Assembly: GCA_028686565.1 (NCBI GenBank)
Contig: JAQUBU010000014.1
Coordinates: forward strand, 1-20,379
Source of the DNA: Syntrophomonadaceae bacterium
GTDB lineage: Bacteria > Bacillota > Syntrophomonadia > Syntrophomonadales > Syntrophomonadaceae
DNA length: 20,379 nt
Reading direction: 5' to 3'
Both the position numbers and the translations under genes were made by a program. Positions 1-6,765 of this stretch are shown one piece after another. A model generated the notes under the pieces. That model ran no database searches. It had not been told where the DNA came from and saw only the letters and a list, made by a program, of their open reading frames with translations. The stretch's first letter is position 1. Each line of letters opens with the position of its first letter.

Positions 1-298
1 CTGCTTCAAAATTGGTGCTGCTATAATCCCCTTCGGCAATTAGACCCTTTACCTCTGTAAAAAAAGTATCGAAACGATAGCTGCCATCTGCTTGCAGCCC
101 TGAACTGATTTGGGTATTATGCATCAAACAATCACCAGCCGCAGTTAAGGTAATCGTTTCAACACGATCTATGACGGCCTGGTTGTCAATGGTTTTCTGC
201 TCAGGTATATTGTCCGTAATAGTATAGGCATATAGATTCAATGAGGCTGATACACCTATGGTGATAAGGACTGTTATTATTAATAACCTTCTTAACAA
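1..298 (-). CDS. CapA-family (poly-gamma-glutamate synthesis type) metallophosphatase-like protein, C-terminus off the window
   Basis: The minus strand is open from a TTG start at 298 to the window edge, 99 codons. Upstream is an AGGAG ribosome binding site about 9 bases before the TTG. The product starts with a hydrophobic signal or anchor segment (LLRRLLIITVLITIGVSAS). From about residue 54 it reads TLTAAGDCLMHN, then YRFDTFFTEVKGLIAEGDY and STNFEA. This GD-x-M-H start followed by a region ending in a conserved N-x-E is typical of the CapA/PGA_cap family, which folds like calcineurin-type metallophosphatases and is usually exported. The TTG start and missing 3' end make this gene easy to overlook. 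Family assignment is from the recognised N-terminal motif only, because the rest lies outside the window. The real substrate in this organism is unknown. Confidence 0.75.
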   Translation of the reverse strand, partial: MLRRLLIITVLITIGVSASLNLYAYTITDNIPEQKTIDNQAVIDRVETITLTAAGDCLMHNTQISSGLQADGSYRFDTFFTEVKGLIAEGDYSSTNFEA

Positions 299-510
299 TT
301 AGTCCACTCCTGCAAATATATATTCAGTCGATTATAAAACGAAATGCATATTCTACACTCTTTTTTATTGATTTTGCTGCATCTTTTCCTATTGTACTGC
401 TAATTAACTAAGTAGTCTTGAGAAAATAGACCTATATTCAATAGGCCAAACAGCATCTATATAGTTACCCCTGAAAACTCCTGTTTGATAATGTAGCATG
501 CATAAATTGA
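299..510. other. Intergenic stretch upstream of the capA-like gene
   Basis: This AT-rich stretch holds the ribosome binding site of the capA-like gene (about 306-311) and a TATAAT-like hexamer on the minus strand near 330. No good -35 element stands at the right distance from it. I see no gene, repeat or terminator here. Confidence 0.4.
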
Positions 511-716
511 GTGCGGATATTGGCAATAACACCCAGCGAAGGAAAGGGGCTAGGGGTATGGATGTCGCGAGCGTGGTATCCCTTGAGTGCCTAAGCCTCA
601 GATGTTATCATTGAGCGACGGAGCAGGTGCTAAGAAAGCTATGAGTCCTTTCATGTGAAACTTGTACATGTAATAATTAAGTCAGGACAAAATGATTTTA
701 TGCGTCACTGTGTATT
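511..716 (+). other. Possible structured RNA; candidate 5' remnant of a group II intron
   Basis: The block starts with GTGCG, which fits the GUGYG 5' end of group II introns. Further on it carries GAGCAGGTGCTAAG and AAAGCTATGAGTC, similar in layout to the GAGCACGG / AAAGCGATGAGT part of domain I of well-known introns such as Ll.LtrB (compared from memory). Several local stems can be drawn: AGGGGTA with TATCCCT around 552-593 (one G-U pair), CTCA with TGAG around 597-616, and GTGCCT with AGGTGC (two wobble pairs) enclosing it. No reverse transcriptase, domain V or 3' boundary is present, so if it is an intron it is only a fragment. It could equally be an unrelated structured RNA or decayed sequence. 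Confidence 0.3.
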
Positions 717-719
717 TAA

Positions 720-884
720 CAAAATGATGAAATACAAGAGGAAAGAGAAAAGGAGTTGATATCTTTTTCATGGCGGCCTTGGATAGAAATTGGTCGTCCA
801 GCAAATTTTCCTGCTCTTAAACTGGTAAATGACATGCAAAAAATGCATTTCAGGAAAGGCCGGGAAGAATTAATAATAGTATGA
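720..884 (+). pseudogene. Orphan coding-like strip ending in TGA; possible gene remnant
   Basis: Between a TAA at 717-719 and a TGA at 882-884 the plus strand is open for 54 codons. It reads like a protein C-terminus, for example SFSWRPWIEIGRPANFPALK and LVNDMQKMHFRKGREELIIV. There is no ATG at its head. A TTG at 756 follows directly on AAAAGGAG, which is too close for normal spacing. I do not recognise the family. It may be the tail of a gene whose front was lost when the sequence upstream was inserted or deleted, or it may be chance. A 10-base direct repeat, ACAAAATGAT, occurs around 687 and again around 719 at the junction. Confidence 0.2.
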
Positions 885-906
885 AAAAAAAACAGCCATA
901 AGCAAA

Positions 907-1743
907 CTAATCCAGACTAATCCGTCCCAGGTTCCCTTTGCGAAAATCTTGAATAAGCGATGTACAGGTTTTATCCAAATCCAAGTTTCCTCCTTTGAGC
1001 AAATGCCCCCGCCCGCGAGCAATACGGTTCAGAATTTCTTCATCGGCTTGATCCAGATCATCAAGTTTAAACTTGTCTTTCAGGGTTTGCGGTGACTTTT
1101 CCTTTAATAACCTGATCAAATAAAGACTTACATCATATTCACTATATGATTTTTCCCCGACGATACTGAGCAAGGCCAATTTTAAGCCTTGTTCTTCGAC
1201 ACTTATTTTAGGCCACATAAGTCCGGGGGTATCCAAAAATTCAATATCTTCACGAACCCTTATCCATTGTTTGCCCCTGGTTATACCAGGTTTTGCGCCA
1301 GTTCGGGCCATCTTTTTCCCAACCAGGCAATTTAGAAAAGTAGACTTGCCTATGTTCGGTACACCCATTACCATAACTCTGGCCGCCCGCACTCTTCTGC
1401 CCTTAACTTTCATGGCCTCTGCCCGCTCCTGATAAGCCTGGTTTATCAGTTCAAGCACTTCTCCCGCACCTTTGCCATTTGTTGAGTCCATAGCGGCCAC
1501 CAGGTAGCCTTGTTTTTTCAGACTTGCCGCATACCTTCTGGTCATAGCCGGATAGGCAAGATCTCTTTTATTCAAAACAAAAATCATTTTAGTGTTACGG
1601 GCTATCTTCTCCAGGTCCTGGTTGCGGCAGGAAAAAGGAGCCCTTGCATCCAGCAGAATTACTGCAATATCCACTAGTTTTATATTCTCTTCTATCTCTC
1701 TCCTGGCCTTCACCATGTGCCCCGGATACCAGTTTATGCTCAA
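907..1743 (-). CDS. ylqF: Ribosome biogenesis GTPase YlqF/RbgA
   Basis: RbgA is a circularly permuted GTPase needed for late assembly of the 50S subunit; it binds the premature particle and hydrolyses GTP when ribosomal proteins such as L16 join. The permuted motif order is visible: G4 NKRD at residues 58-61 comes before G1 GVPNIGKST at 127-135, G2 in PGITRG at about 152-157 and G3 DTPG at 171-174. The N-terminal INWYPGHMVKA is the family signature, and the C-terminal domain (about 185-278) fits the RNA-binding ANTAR-like part. Its 278 residues match the usual length. The start is TTG, preceded by GAGGG about 9 bases upstream; no in-frame ATG is suitable. It is the last gene of the cluster, and the usual follower rnhB is absent. 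It is split from rplS by a terminator and a REP-like element, so it may have its own promoter. Confidence 0.95.
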   Translation of the reverse strand: MSINWYPGHMVKARREIEENIKLVDIAVILLDARAPFSCRNQDLEKIARNTKMIFVLNKRDLAYPAMTRRYAASLKKQGYLVAAMDSTNGKGAGEVLELINQAYQERAEAMKVKGRRVRAARVMVMGVPNIGKSTFLNCLVGKKMARTGAKPGITRGKQWIRVREDIEFLDTPGLMWPKISVEEQGLKLALLSIVGEKSYSEYDVSLYLIRLLKEKSPQTLKDKFKLDDLDQADEEILNRIARGRGHLLKGGNLDLDKTCTSLIQDFRKGNLGRISLD

Positions 1744-1827
1744 TACATTTGCCCTCTTTCACAAATTTGCCGCTGTCATTTCATCCCTATATTAATACTG
1801 CCATATGCTCATTCCCGCCATGGCAAC

Positions 1828-1931
1828 CTGTCATGGGGACATTCCATGCCACGGGGACTTTCCATGCCACGGGGACATTCCCCGCAAGGGGTGTGTCCCC
1901 TTTCCTTAATGGTGTGTCCCCTTTCCTTAAT
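1828..1931. repeat. REP-like element with GGGGACA / TGTCCCC palindrome and two tandem repeats
   Basis: An 18-base unit starting CCATGCCACGGGGAC is repeated at 1844-1861 and 1862-1879, with a decayed copy before it. A 21-base unit starting GGTGTGTCCCC is repeated exactly at 1890-1910 and 1911-1931. The two families meet at a hairpin: GGGGACA (1871-1877) pairs with TGTCCCC (1894-1900), enclosing CCCC-GCAA-GGGG. Elements with GGGGACATTCC and GTGTGTCCCC ends are known as REP-type sequences tied to RAYT (TnpA-REP, IS200-like tyrosine) transposases; that link is from memory. No transposase is in the window. Confidence 0.75.
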
Positions 1932-1940
1932 GATATCCCC

Positions 1941-1974
1941 TTAAAGAAAAAGAGAATACCAGAAGGTATTCTCT
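1941..1974 (-). terminator. Rho-independent terminator after rplS
   Basis: A 10-bp perfect stem (1951-1960 with 1965-1974) around the loop AGAA is followed on the minus strand by TTTTTCTTT. It sits about 20 bases past the rplS stop. Confidence 0.9.
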
Positions 1975-1995
1975 CCCCAAATTTCTTTTACAGAT

Positions 1996-2346
1996 CTATA
2001 CTCTGCCTTTTTCTTTGACTCGTGCCTTCTTACCAGTCAAGCTGCGCAGGTAGAACAATCTTCCTCTGCGAACTTTTCCCCTTCTGGTAACTTCAAGCCT
2101 GGCAATCTTAGGTGAATGAATAGGAAATGTTCTTTCTACAGCCACGCCATAAGTAGTCCTTCTTACCGTAAAGGTGCGTGAAAGGCCGCCACCTCTGATC
2201 TTGATGACGGTTCCCTCGTAAATCTGTATTCTCTCCCGGGTACCCTCAACAACTTTAACATGAACTTTGACTGTATCACCAGGGCCAAACCGGGGCAGGT
2301 CGTTCTTATAGTATTCTTCTTCGATAGATTTGATTATGTCTTGCAT
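1996..2346 (-). CDS. rplS: 50S ribosomal protein L19
   Basis: L19 lies at the 30S-50S interface of the ribosome. The sequence shows family hallmarks: FGPGDTVKVHVKV in the N-terminal half, GTVIKIRGGGLSRTFTVRR in the middle, and ERTFPIHSPKI followed by the basic RRGKVRRGRLFYLR. I chose the ATG at 2346 (116 residues, MQDIIKSIEEEYY) over the TTG three codons upstream. AAGGAGG at 2356-2362 lies 9 bases before the ATG but would touch the TTG. It is followed by a strong terminator and preceded by its own sigma-A-type promoter just past the methyltransferase stop, so it can be transcribed as a single gene as well as from the operon. Confidence 0.97.
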   Translation of the reverse strand: MQDIIKSIEEEYYKNDLPRFGPGDTVKVHVKVVEGTRERIQIYEGTVIKIRGGGLSRTFTVRRTTYGVAVERTFPIHSPKIARLEVTRRGKVRRGRLFYLRSLTGKKARVKEKGRV

Positions 2347-2424
2347 CAATTCCAACCTCCTTCCAGAAGGTGTTCATACATTATTTAATGCAGCGGACCA
2401 CCCTTATTCAAACAGAACAAAAAT

Positions 2425-2453
2425 ATTGTATCACAGCAGCCCAGGAATCTCAA
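2425..2453 (-). promoter_or_regulatory. Sigma-A promoter for rplS
   Basis: On the minus strand TTGAGA (2448-2453) and TACAAT (2425-2430) are separated by exactly 17 bases. Transcription would start near 2418, leaving a leader of about 70 bases. In that leader CCTTC-TG-GAAGG lies over the upstream part of the Shine-Dalgarno sequence, a possible weak hairpin. Confidence 0.75.
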
Positions 2454-2460
2454 GAAAAAA

Positions 2461-3039
2461 CTAAGCTTCAAACCACAATTCCCCTAAGAGCCGATCAAGA
2501 ATAATTGATACGGCACTGCGAACTGATAAATGATTATAACTTCTTCCTGCTTCAAGCGGCTGCATTATGTAATCACATTGTTCCAAAACCTCTTTTTGCA
2601 TTCCCCAACCAGTTCCAAACAGGAGCAGGAAAACCTTTTCCTCAGCATAGATATGATTCCTTAGTTCTTTACAGGAAATGCTGTTGGGGTATAATCTGGC
2701 ATCGGTTGCAACGGTAAGTACCTTTTTTCCTTGCTCCTGCTCAATTTCCTTTTTTACAGCATCCAAATTTTGAGCTGTTTGCAAAATACTAAATGCTTCT
2801 TTGCGATCAGGATTATATTCACCGCCATAACCATTCTGCCAGTAAGAAACGATTTCTCCCACTAAATGATGCTGGCTGTCGGAAGGATGTACGATAAAAA
2901 ACTTATCCACTTCGTAGGTACGGGCGGCTCGTGCAATATCATGCAAATCCAAATTGGTTACCGAAGTTGTTATTACATTCATACGTTTGTTGTACATGGG
3001 ATAATGTAATAGAGCAATATATAGTCGGGATTTCCTCAC
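2461..3039 (-). CDS. SPOUT-fold RNA methyltransferase of the Methyltrn_RNA_4 type, target unknown
   Basis: This 192-residue protein resembles the SAM-dependent RNA methyltransferase family found next to trmD in clostridia, Desulfovibrio and Thermotoga (Pfam Methyltrn_RNA_4, recalled and not searched). Visible features are the N-terminal LYIALLHYPMYNKRMNVITT, then TNLDLHDIARAARTYEVDKF, and the C-terminal knot region with LLFGTGWGM and YNHLSVRSAVSIILDRLLG. The last two would form the SAM pocket of a SPOUT trefoil knot. To my knowledge its RNA substrate is not established. The start is GTG at 3039, one base after the trmD stop, with GGGAG inside the end of trmD 8 bases upstream, so the two are probably translationally coupled. 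Sitting between trmD and rplS, it likely acts on tRNA or rRNA. That is inference. Confidence 0.85.
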   Translation of the reverse strand: MRKSRLYIALLHYPMYNKRMNVITTSVTNLDLHDIARAARTYEVDKFFIVHPSDSQHHLVGEIVSYWQNGYGGEYNPDRKEAFSILQTAQNLDAVKKEIEQEQGKKVLTVATDARLYPNSISCKELRNHIYAEEKVFLLLFGTGWGMQKEVLEQCDYIMQPLEAGRSYNHLSVRSAVSIILDRLLGELWFEA

Positions 3040-3040
3040 T

Positions 3041-3769
3041 TTATTTCTCCCTGTTAAACAATATTTCTTTTATAAGACTTGTTTCTTCTTGGTCCCAATC
3101 TCTATCCAGCAGCAGATCAGGACGTTTCAACAAAGTTCTAAGCAGGCTCTGTTTCTTGCGCCACCGTCTGATGTTCTCATGATGACCGGAAAGAAGTACC
3201 TGGGGGACTTCGTGCTCTTTATAAGAAGCGGGTCGTGTATACTGAGGATACTCCAGCAAAAAACCGGCAAAGGATTCCTCCAAAGGAGATTGTTCTCCCC
3301 CCAGAACTCCAGGCAGCAGGCGAATTGCAGCATCAATCAGAACCATAGCCGGAATTTCGCCCCCAGTCAGTATATAATCTCCTATGGAGATTTCTTCATC
3401 CACCAGGCGCATTATTCTTTCGTCTATTCCTTCATAATGACCGCAAAGAATGATTAGATGTTCTCTCTTGGCCAACTGGGCAACTATGTTTTGCTTCAGG
3501 GGTTTACCCTGAGGAGACATGAATATTGTCCAGGAATCAGGCTTTTTCACGCTTTCCATAGCCTCAGCAACAACATCAGCTTTCATGACCATCCCGGCTC
3601 CTCCGCCAAAAGGATAATCATCAACCTGTTGGTGCTTGTCATAAGCAAAATCCCTTATATTAATAGTCGCAATATTTACTAATTTTCTTTCCCGGGCCCG
3701 TTTGATAATACTCTCTCCCAATGGTGAAACAAACATCTCCGGAAAGAGAGTCAATATATCGATTTTCAT
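3041..3769 (-). CDS. trmD: tRNA (guanine-N1-)-methyltransferase TrmD
   Basis: TrmD methylates G37 at N1, next to the anticodon of tRNAs reading CCN, CUN and CGG codons, and prevents +1 frameshifting. The 242 residues match the family. MKIDILTLFPEMF is the conserved N-terminus, DDYPFGGGAGMVMK lies at about 50-63, ILCGHYEGIDERI at about 107-119 and EISIGDYILTGGE at 126-138; the last two build the trefoil knot that holds SAM. The C-terminal domain carries the tRNA-binding RRWRKKQSL. The ATG at 3769 has a GGAGGTTTC leader. It follows rimM by 25 bases and is coupled to the next gene by a 1-base gap, so rimM-trmD-methyltransferase form one unit. Confidence 0.97.
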   Translation of the reverse strand: MKIDILTLFPEMFVSPLGESIIKRARERKLVNIATINIRDFAYDKHQQVDDYPFGGGAGMVMKADVVAEAMESVKKPDSWTIFMSPQGKPLKQNIVAQLAKREHLIILCGHYEGIDERIMRLVDEEISIGDYILTGGEIPAMVLIDAAIRLLPGVLGGEQSPLEESFAGFLLEYPQYTRPASYKEHEVPQVLLSGHHENIRRWRKKQSLLRTLLKRPDLLLDRDWDQEETSLIKEILFNREK

Positions 3770-3794
3770 GAAACCTCCGCCAGCTCAGCTTTTG

Positions 3795-4313
3795 TTAACC
3801 ATCAATCAGTCCGGGTAAAAGCCTGACTTTCATTATCCTGGTTTCAATATCAGTATCCAGAATAACCTCTTTGATAGCCGGAATGAGTATCTCTCCATAT
3901 TTCGGAGACTCTATCAGGTATACATCATTAGCCCCGGTTTCCAAGATCTCTTTTAACACTCCCAGGCAGCCTCTTTCTTCATCGTATACTTCCATGCCCT
4001 GAAGCTGAAAATGATAATAATAGCCTTCCGGCAAAGGGTTAAGCTCGCTCTCATCTATTTTCAAATGCGCGTTTTGATACTCCTGAGCTATTTCCCGGCT
4101 GTCTATACCCTGAAATTTAAACAAATATCCATCTCTATAAGGTTTAACGGATTCAATAGCTACTTCGCTGATCTCATCCCTAATTTGCAATTTTACTGAG
4201 CGCATATTATTAAATCTTTCGGGGAAATCTGTCAGCGGTACTACCTTGACTATTCCAGCGTACCCGTAAGTACCCGCTATTCTGCCTATGCTTATTAACT
4301 CACTAGCGTTCAA
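3795..4313 (-). CDS. rimM: 16S rRNA processing protein RimM
   Basis: RimM helps mature the head of the 30S subunit by binding S19 and free 30S particles. Residues 1-90 form the N-terminal barrel (ISIGRIAGTYGYAGIVKV), and from about 97 (YYYHFQLQGMEVYD) the PRC-barrel follows, including ETGANDVYLIE and GEILIPAIKEVI. The 172 residues are normal for the family. The start is TTG at 4313 with a modest GGTGG upstream. The usual G-T-H-G signature near residue 14 reads GTYGYAG here, so the common histidine is a tyrosine. It is the first gene after a repeat-filled gap that separates it from khpA. I found no convincing promoter in that gap. Confidence 0.93.
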   Translation of the reverse strand: MNASELISIGRIAGTYGYAGIVKVVPLTDFPERFNNMRSVKLQIRDEISEVAIESVKPYRDGYLFKFQGIDSREIAQEYQNAHLKIDESELNPLPEGYYYHFQLQGMEVYDEERGCLGVLKEILETGANDVYLIESPKYGEILIPAIKEVILDTDIETRIMKVRLLPGLIDG

Positions 4314-4739
4314 TTTGCCACCACCTGGTATTTAGTCCGCTTAAAAAAACGGTTTTGTTCCCTGGCCTAAGCAACGGCTAATGCCTCTGGTTTTCTTTCG
4401 CACCGTTGCAACGAGATGAGGGATTTAAGCACCAGAAGAAACTACGCAGTAGTTTTAAGATACAGCTGTAACGAGACAGCGCCTCGTTATAACCCGCCAC
4501 CTGTTTTGATAATAGGTCCCTGACGCTTAAAGAAGCGGGGAACATATTTATATTCATTCCTTTTGCCTCACTCAAAGCGCAAAAAGTAATGAGAGAATTT
4601 TCTTTCAAACTTTTACCTCGTTTTTTGCCATCTTCCTTTAACAGCATCCCGGTACTATTCATAGCCGCTATCATGCTATCGCACTCATTATTCCCGGGAG
4701 GCAATTATTTGATAGTATAAAGGTAAAAGGGCTAAAAAA
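4314..4739. other. Gap between rimM and khpA, partly filled by repeat copy 1
   Basis: This stretch holds the first mosaic hairpin repeat (4391-4544) and the khpA terminator hairpin at its right end. A 108-codon minus-strand reading frame crosses it (4378-4704), but its second half is the translation of the repeat and I do not regard it as a gene. Between 4545 and 4727 I see nothing else. Confidence 0.6.
4391..4544 (+). repeat. Mosaic hairpin repeat, copy 1
   Basis: This copy carries the TTCGCACCGTTGCAACGAG box, a stem AAACTAC-gca-GTAGTTT, a second stem AACGAG...CTCGTT, and the core module at 4491-4544 (AACCCGCCACCTGTTTTG through GAAGCGGGG). The core is shared with copies 2 and 3. It ends with the CGCTT-aaag-AAGCG hairpin. 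Confidence 0.8.
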
Positions 4740-4747
4740 TTAGCCCT
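4722..4747 (-). terminator. Terminator or attenuator overlapping the khpA stop
   Basis: AGGGCTAA (4728-4735) pairs with TTAGCCCT (4740-4747) around four bases, and on the minus strand the hairpin runs into TTTTACCTTT. The khpA stop codon lies inside the stem, so ribosomes finishing khpA would cover it. Confidence 0.6.
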
Positions 4748-4976
4748 CCCTCATAATTTCAACTGCTACTCTTTTCCCTTCTTTGGCTGCTGTGGCTTTG
4801 GTAATAGTACGGATCGATTTGGCAATCTTGCCTTGTTTGCCGATAACCTTGCCCATATCATCCGCTGCCACTCTTAATTCCATAATAATGGACCTTTCGC
4901 CTTCAACTTCCCTGACTTCAACTTCATCAGGACTGTCAACTAGAGATTTGGCAATAAACTCAACCAGTTCTTTCAC
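4740..4976 (-). CDS. khpA: KH-domain RNA-binding protein KhpA (YlqC)
   Basis: KhpA is a small KH-domain protein that binds RNA and pairs with KhpB/Jag in Gram-positive bacteria, where it affects cell division and sRNA function. The 78 residues are almost only the KH fold: an N-terminal helix (MKELVEFIAKSLVDSPDEVE), a strand, and the G-x-x-G loop in MGKVIGKQGKIAKSIRTI, followed by VAVEIMREG. It is between rpsP and rimM as in most Firmicutes. The start is GTG at 4976 with a G-rich binding site (GGGGGGAAG) just upstream. Its stop codon is inside a terminator-like hairpin, so ffh-rpsP-khpA may end here in part of the transcripts. Confidence 0.95.
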   Translation of the reverse strand: MKELVEFIAKSLVDSPDEVEVREVEGERSIIMELRVAADDMGKVIGKQGKIAKSIRTITKATAAKEGKRVAVEIMREG

Positions 4977-5001
4977 TTGCTTCCCCCCTGCCTGGTCCTA
5001 A

Positions 5002-5268
5002 TTACTTACGAATTTCTGCAAAGCGCGCCATAATCCCTTGTTTCTGCAATAGAGATTTGGCTGTATCGGATGGTTTGGCGCCATCACTTAACCACTTCAG
5101 GGCTTTTTCTTCATTAATCTTTATGGTTGCCGGATTGGTTCCCGGATCATAATAACCGATTTCTTCAATAAATCTGCCATCTCTTGGGGATCTGGCATCA
5201 GCTACTACCAATCTGTAAAAAGCATTCTTTTTGGCGCCCATTCTCTTCAGTCTGATCTTTGTTGCCAC
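5002..5268 (-). CDS. rpsP: 30S ribosomal protein S16
   Basis: S16 is a 30S assembly protein that binds 16S rRNA early. The 88 residues contain the family signature: TKIRLKRMGAKKNAFYRLVV, then ADARSPRDGRFIEEIGYYDP and the C-terminal KALKWLSDGAKPSDTAKSLL. The start is GTG at 5268 with a near-perfect GGAGG 7 bases upstream. It lies 53 bases after ffh and 25 before khpA on the same strand, the usual Firmicutes arrangement. Confidence 0.97.
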   Translation of the reverse strand: MATKIRLKRMGAKKNAFYRLVVADARSPRDGRFIEEIGYYDPGTNPATIKINEEKALKWLSDGAKPSDTAKSLLQKQGIMARFAEIRK

Positions 5269-5321
5269 GTAATCACCTCCTTAAAAAACATCCATATATT
5301 AATAAAATTTATGGTTTCATA

Positions 5322-6668
5322 TTAAAAGGGAAATTTTACCGGGGGCATACCACCTCGTTTACCCTTCTTCCCGGTCATATCAGCAAACTGTTTCATCAGT
5401 TTGCGGGATTCATCAAACTGCTTTAACAAACGATTTACCTCTTGCACCCGCGTGCCGCTTCCCCTGGCAATACGTTTTTTCCGGCTGCCGTTTAAAATAG
5501 TGGTATCTCTTCTTTCGGCTATCGTCATTGATTTAATGATGGCCTCAATTCGAAGTATTTCCTTCTCATCAAAGTCACCTTTCAAATTCTTCATTTGTTT
5601 TCCCATCCCGGGAATCATCCCCAGCAAATCTTCCAGAGGCCCCATCGATCTAACCTGCTGCATCTGCTCTAAAAAATCCTCCAGGGTAAATTCCTGTTTG
5701 CGGATTTTTTGTTCCATTTCACGGGCCTTTTTCTGATCTATATTAGCCTGAGCTTTTTCAACCAGGCTTAGTATATCACCCATGCCAAGAATTCGAGAAG
5801 CCATACGATCAGGATAAAAGGGTTCCAAAGCATCAAGTTTCTCACCCATACCTACATATTTAATAGGACAACCGGTAACAGCTTTAACAGAAAGAGCCGC
5901 ACCGCCACGCGTATCACCATCCAGCTTGGTTAAAACAACCCCGGTTAAGCCTAATTGCTGGTTAAATGATTCTGCAACATTTACGGCATCCTGACCGGTC
6001 ATGGCATCAACTACCAGTAGAATCTCATCCGGATTAAGCACTTCCTTGATTTGCTTCAATTCATCCATTAATTCTTCATTTAGATGAAGTCGGCCCGCAG
6101 TATCCAGAATAATGATATCGCGATTATGGGTATGAGCATATTCCAGGGAAGCCTTCACAATATCTACCGGGTTTATCTGACCCATGGTAAATACCGGTAT
6201 TCCCACCTGTTCGCCAAGTATTTGCAGCTGTTTAATAGCTGCAGGCCGATAAATATCTCCCGCCACCAGCAAGGGTCTTCTCCCCTGTTTAACCAGGTTT
6301 TTCCCCAGTTTAGCTACTGAAGTAGTTTTGCCGGCACCTTGTAAGCCAACAGCCATATATACTGAGGGAGGTTTGGAAGATATAATCAGTTTGCTCTCCG
6401 CTCCACCCATTAACTCTGCCATTTCATCATGAACAATTTTTACAATTTGCTGCCCCGGAGTCAGACTCTGTAATACTTCCTGTCCTACCGCCCGCAGCCG
6501 TACCCGTTCCACGAAATCCTTGACCACTTTAAAATTAACATCGGCTTCCAGTAAAGCCAGGCGAACTTCCCGCATGGCCACTTTAACATCTTCTTCACTA
6601 ATTTTGCCTTTACCACGAAGCTTTTTAAATATATCCTGAAGCCGGTCTGATAGCCCTTCAAATGCCAC
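5322..6668 (-). CDS. ffh: Signal recognition particle protein Ffh (SRP54)
   Basis: Ffh is the GTPase of the signal recognition particle. It binds SRP RNA and signal sequences and docks with FtsY at the membrane. Visible domains: N domain at about 1-95; G domain with P-loop GLQGAGKTT at 108-116, DTAGR at 189-193 and TKLD at 247-250; methionine-rich M domain from about 320 to the end, with the RNA-binding helix-turn-helix around GSRKKRIARGSGTRVQEV (394-411). The 448 residues are full length, and the C-terminus ends in the short basic tail KKGKRGG followed by MPPVKFPF. The start is GTG at 6668 with AGGGTGAG upstream. Its usual partner ftsY is not in the window. Repeat copy 2 lies between it and ylxM. 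Confidence 0.97.
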   Translation of the reverse strand: MAFEGLSDRLQDIFKKLRGKGKISEEDVKVAMREVRLALLEADVNFKVVKDFVERVRLRAVGQEVLQSLTPGQQIVKIVHDEMAELMGGAESKLIISSKPPSVYMAVGLQGAGKTTSVAKLGKNLVKQGRRPLLVAGDIYRPAAIKQLQILGEQVGIPVFTMGQINPVDIVKASLEYAHTHNRDIIILDTAGRLHLNEELMDELKQIKEVLNPDEILLVVDAMTGQDAVNVAESFNQQLGLTGVVLTKLDGDTRGGAALSVKAVTGCPIKYVGMGEKLDALEPFYPDRMASRILGMGDILSLVEKAQANIDQKKAREMEQKIRKQEFTLEDFLEQMQQVRSMGPLEDLLGMIPGMGKQMKNLKGDFDEKEILRIEAIIKSMTIAERRDTTILNGSRKKRIARGSGTRVQEVNRLLKQFDESRKLMKQFADMTGKKGKRGGMPPVKFPF

Positions 6669-6680
6669 AGTATCTCACCC

Positions 6681-6765
6681 TTTCGCACTGCTGCAACAAA
6701 GCGGGAATTTGAACCCGCCACCTGTTTTGTTAATAGGAACCTGACCCTTAAAAGAAGCAGGGGAC
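6681..6765 (+). repeat. Mosaic hairpin repeat, copy 2
   Basis: This shorter copy carries the TTCGCACTGCTGCAAC box and then the core module at 6712-6765 (AACCCGCCACCTGTTTTG to AAGCAGGGGAC). GCGGG and CCCGC form a small hairpin at 6701-6717. It is wedged between ylxM and ffh, about 12 bases from the ffh start codon, so it lies in the ffh leader. Confidence 0.8.

Noticed and set aside
1592..2018. Overlapping plus-strand open frames near ylqF and rplS
   Set aside because: They are antisense to ylqF or read through the tandem REP units, which gives repeated peptides. No coding sign.
2360..2430. Autoregulatory leader of rplS
   Set aside because: A small CCTTC/GAAGG hairpin overlaps the ribosome site, but it is too short to claim regulation.
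4378..4704. 108-codon open frame on the minus strand between rimM and khpA
   Set aside because: Its second half is the translation of a hairpin repeat that also appears in other gaps. It has no good ribosome site and no recognisable domain.
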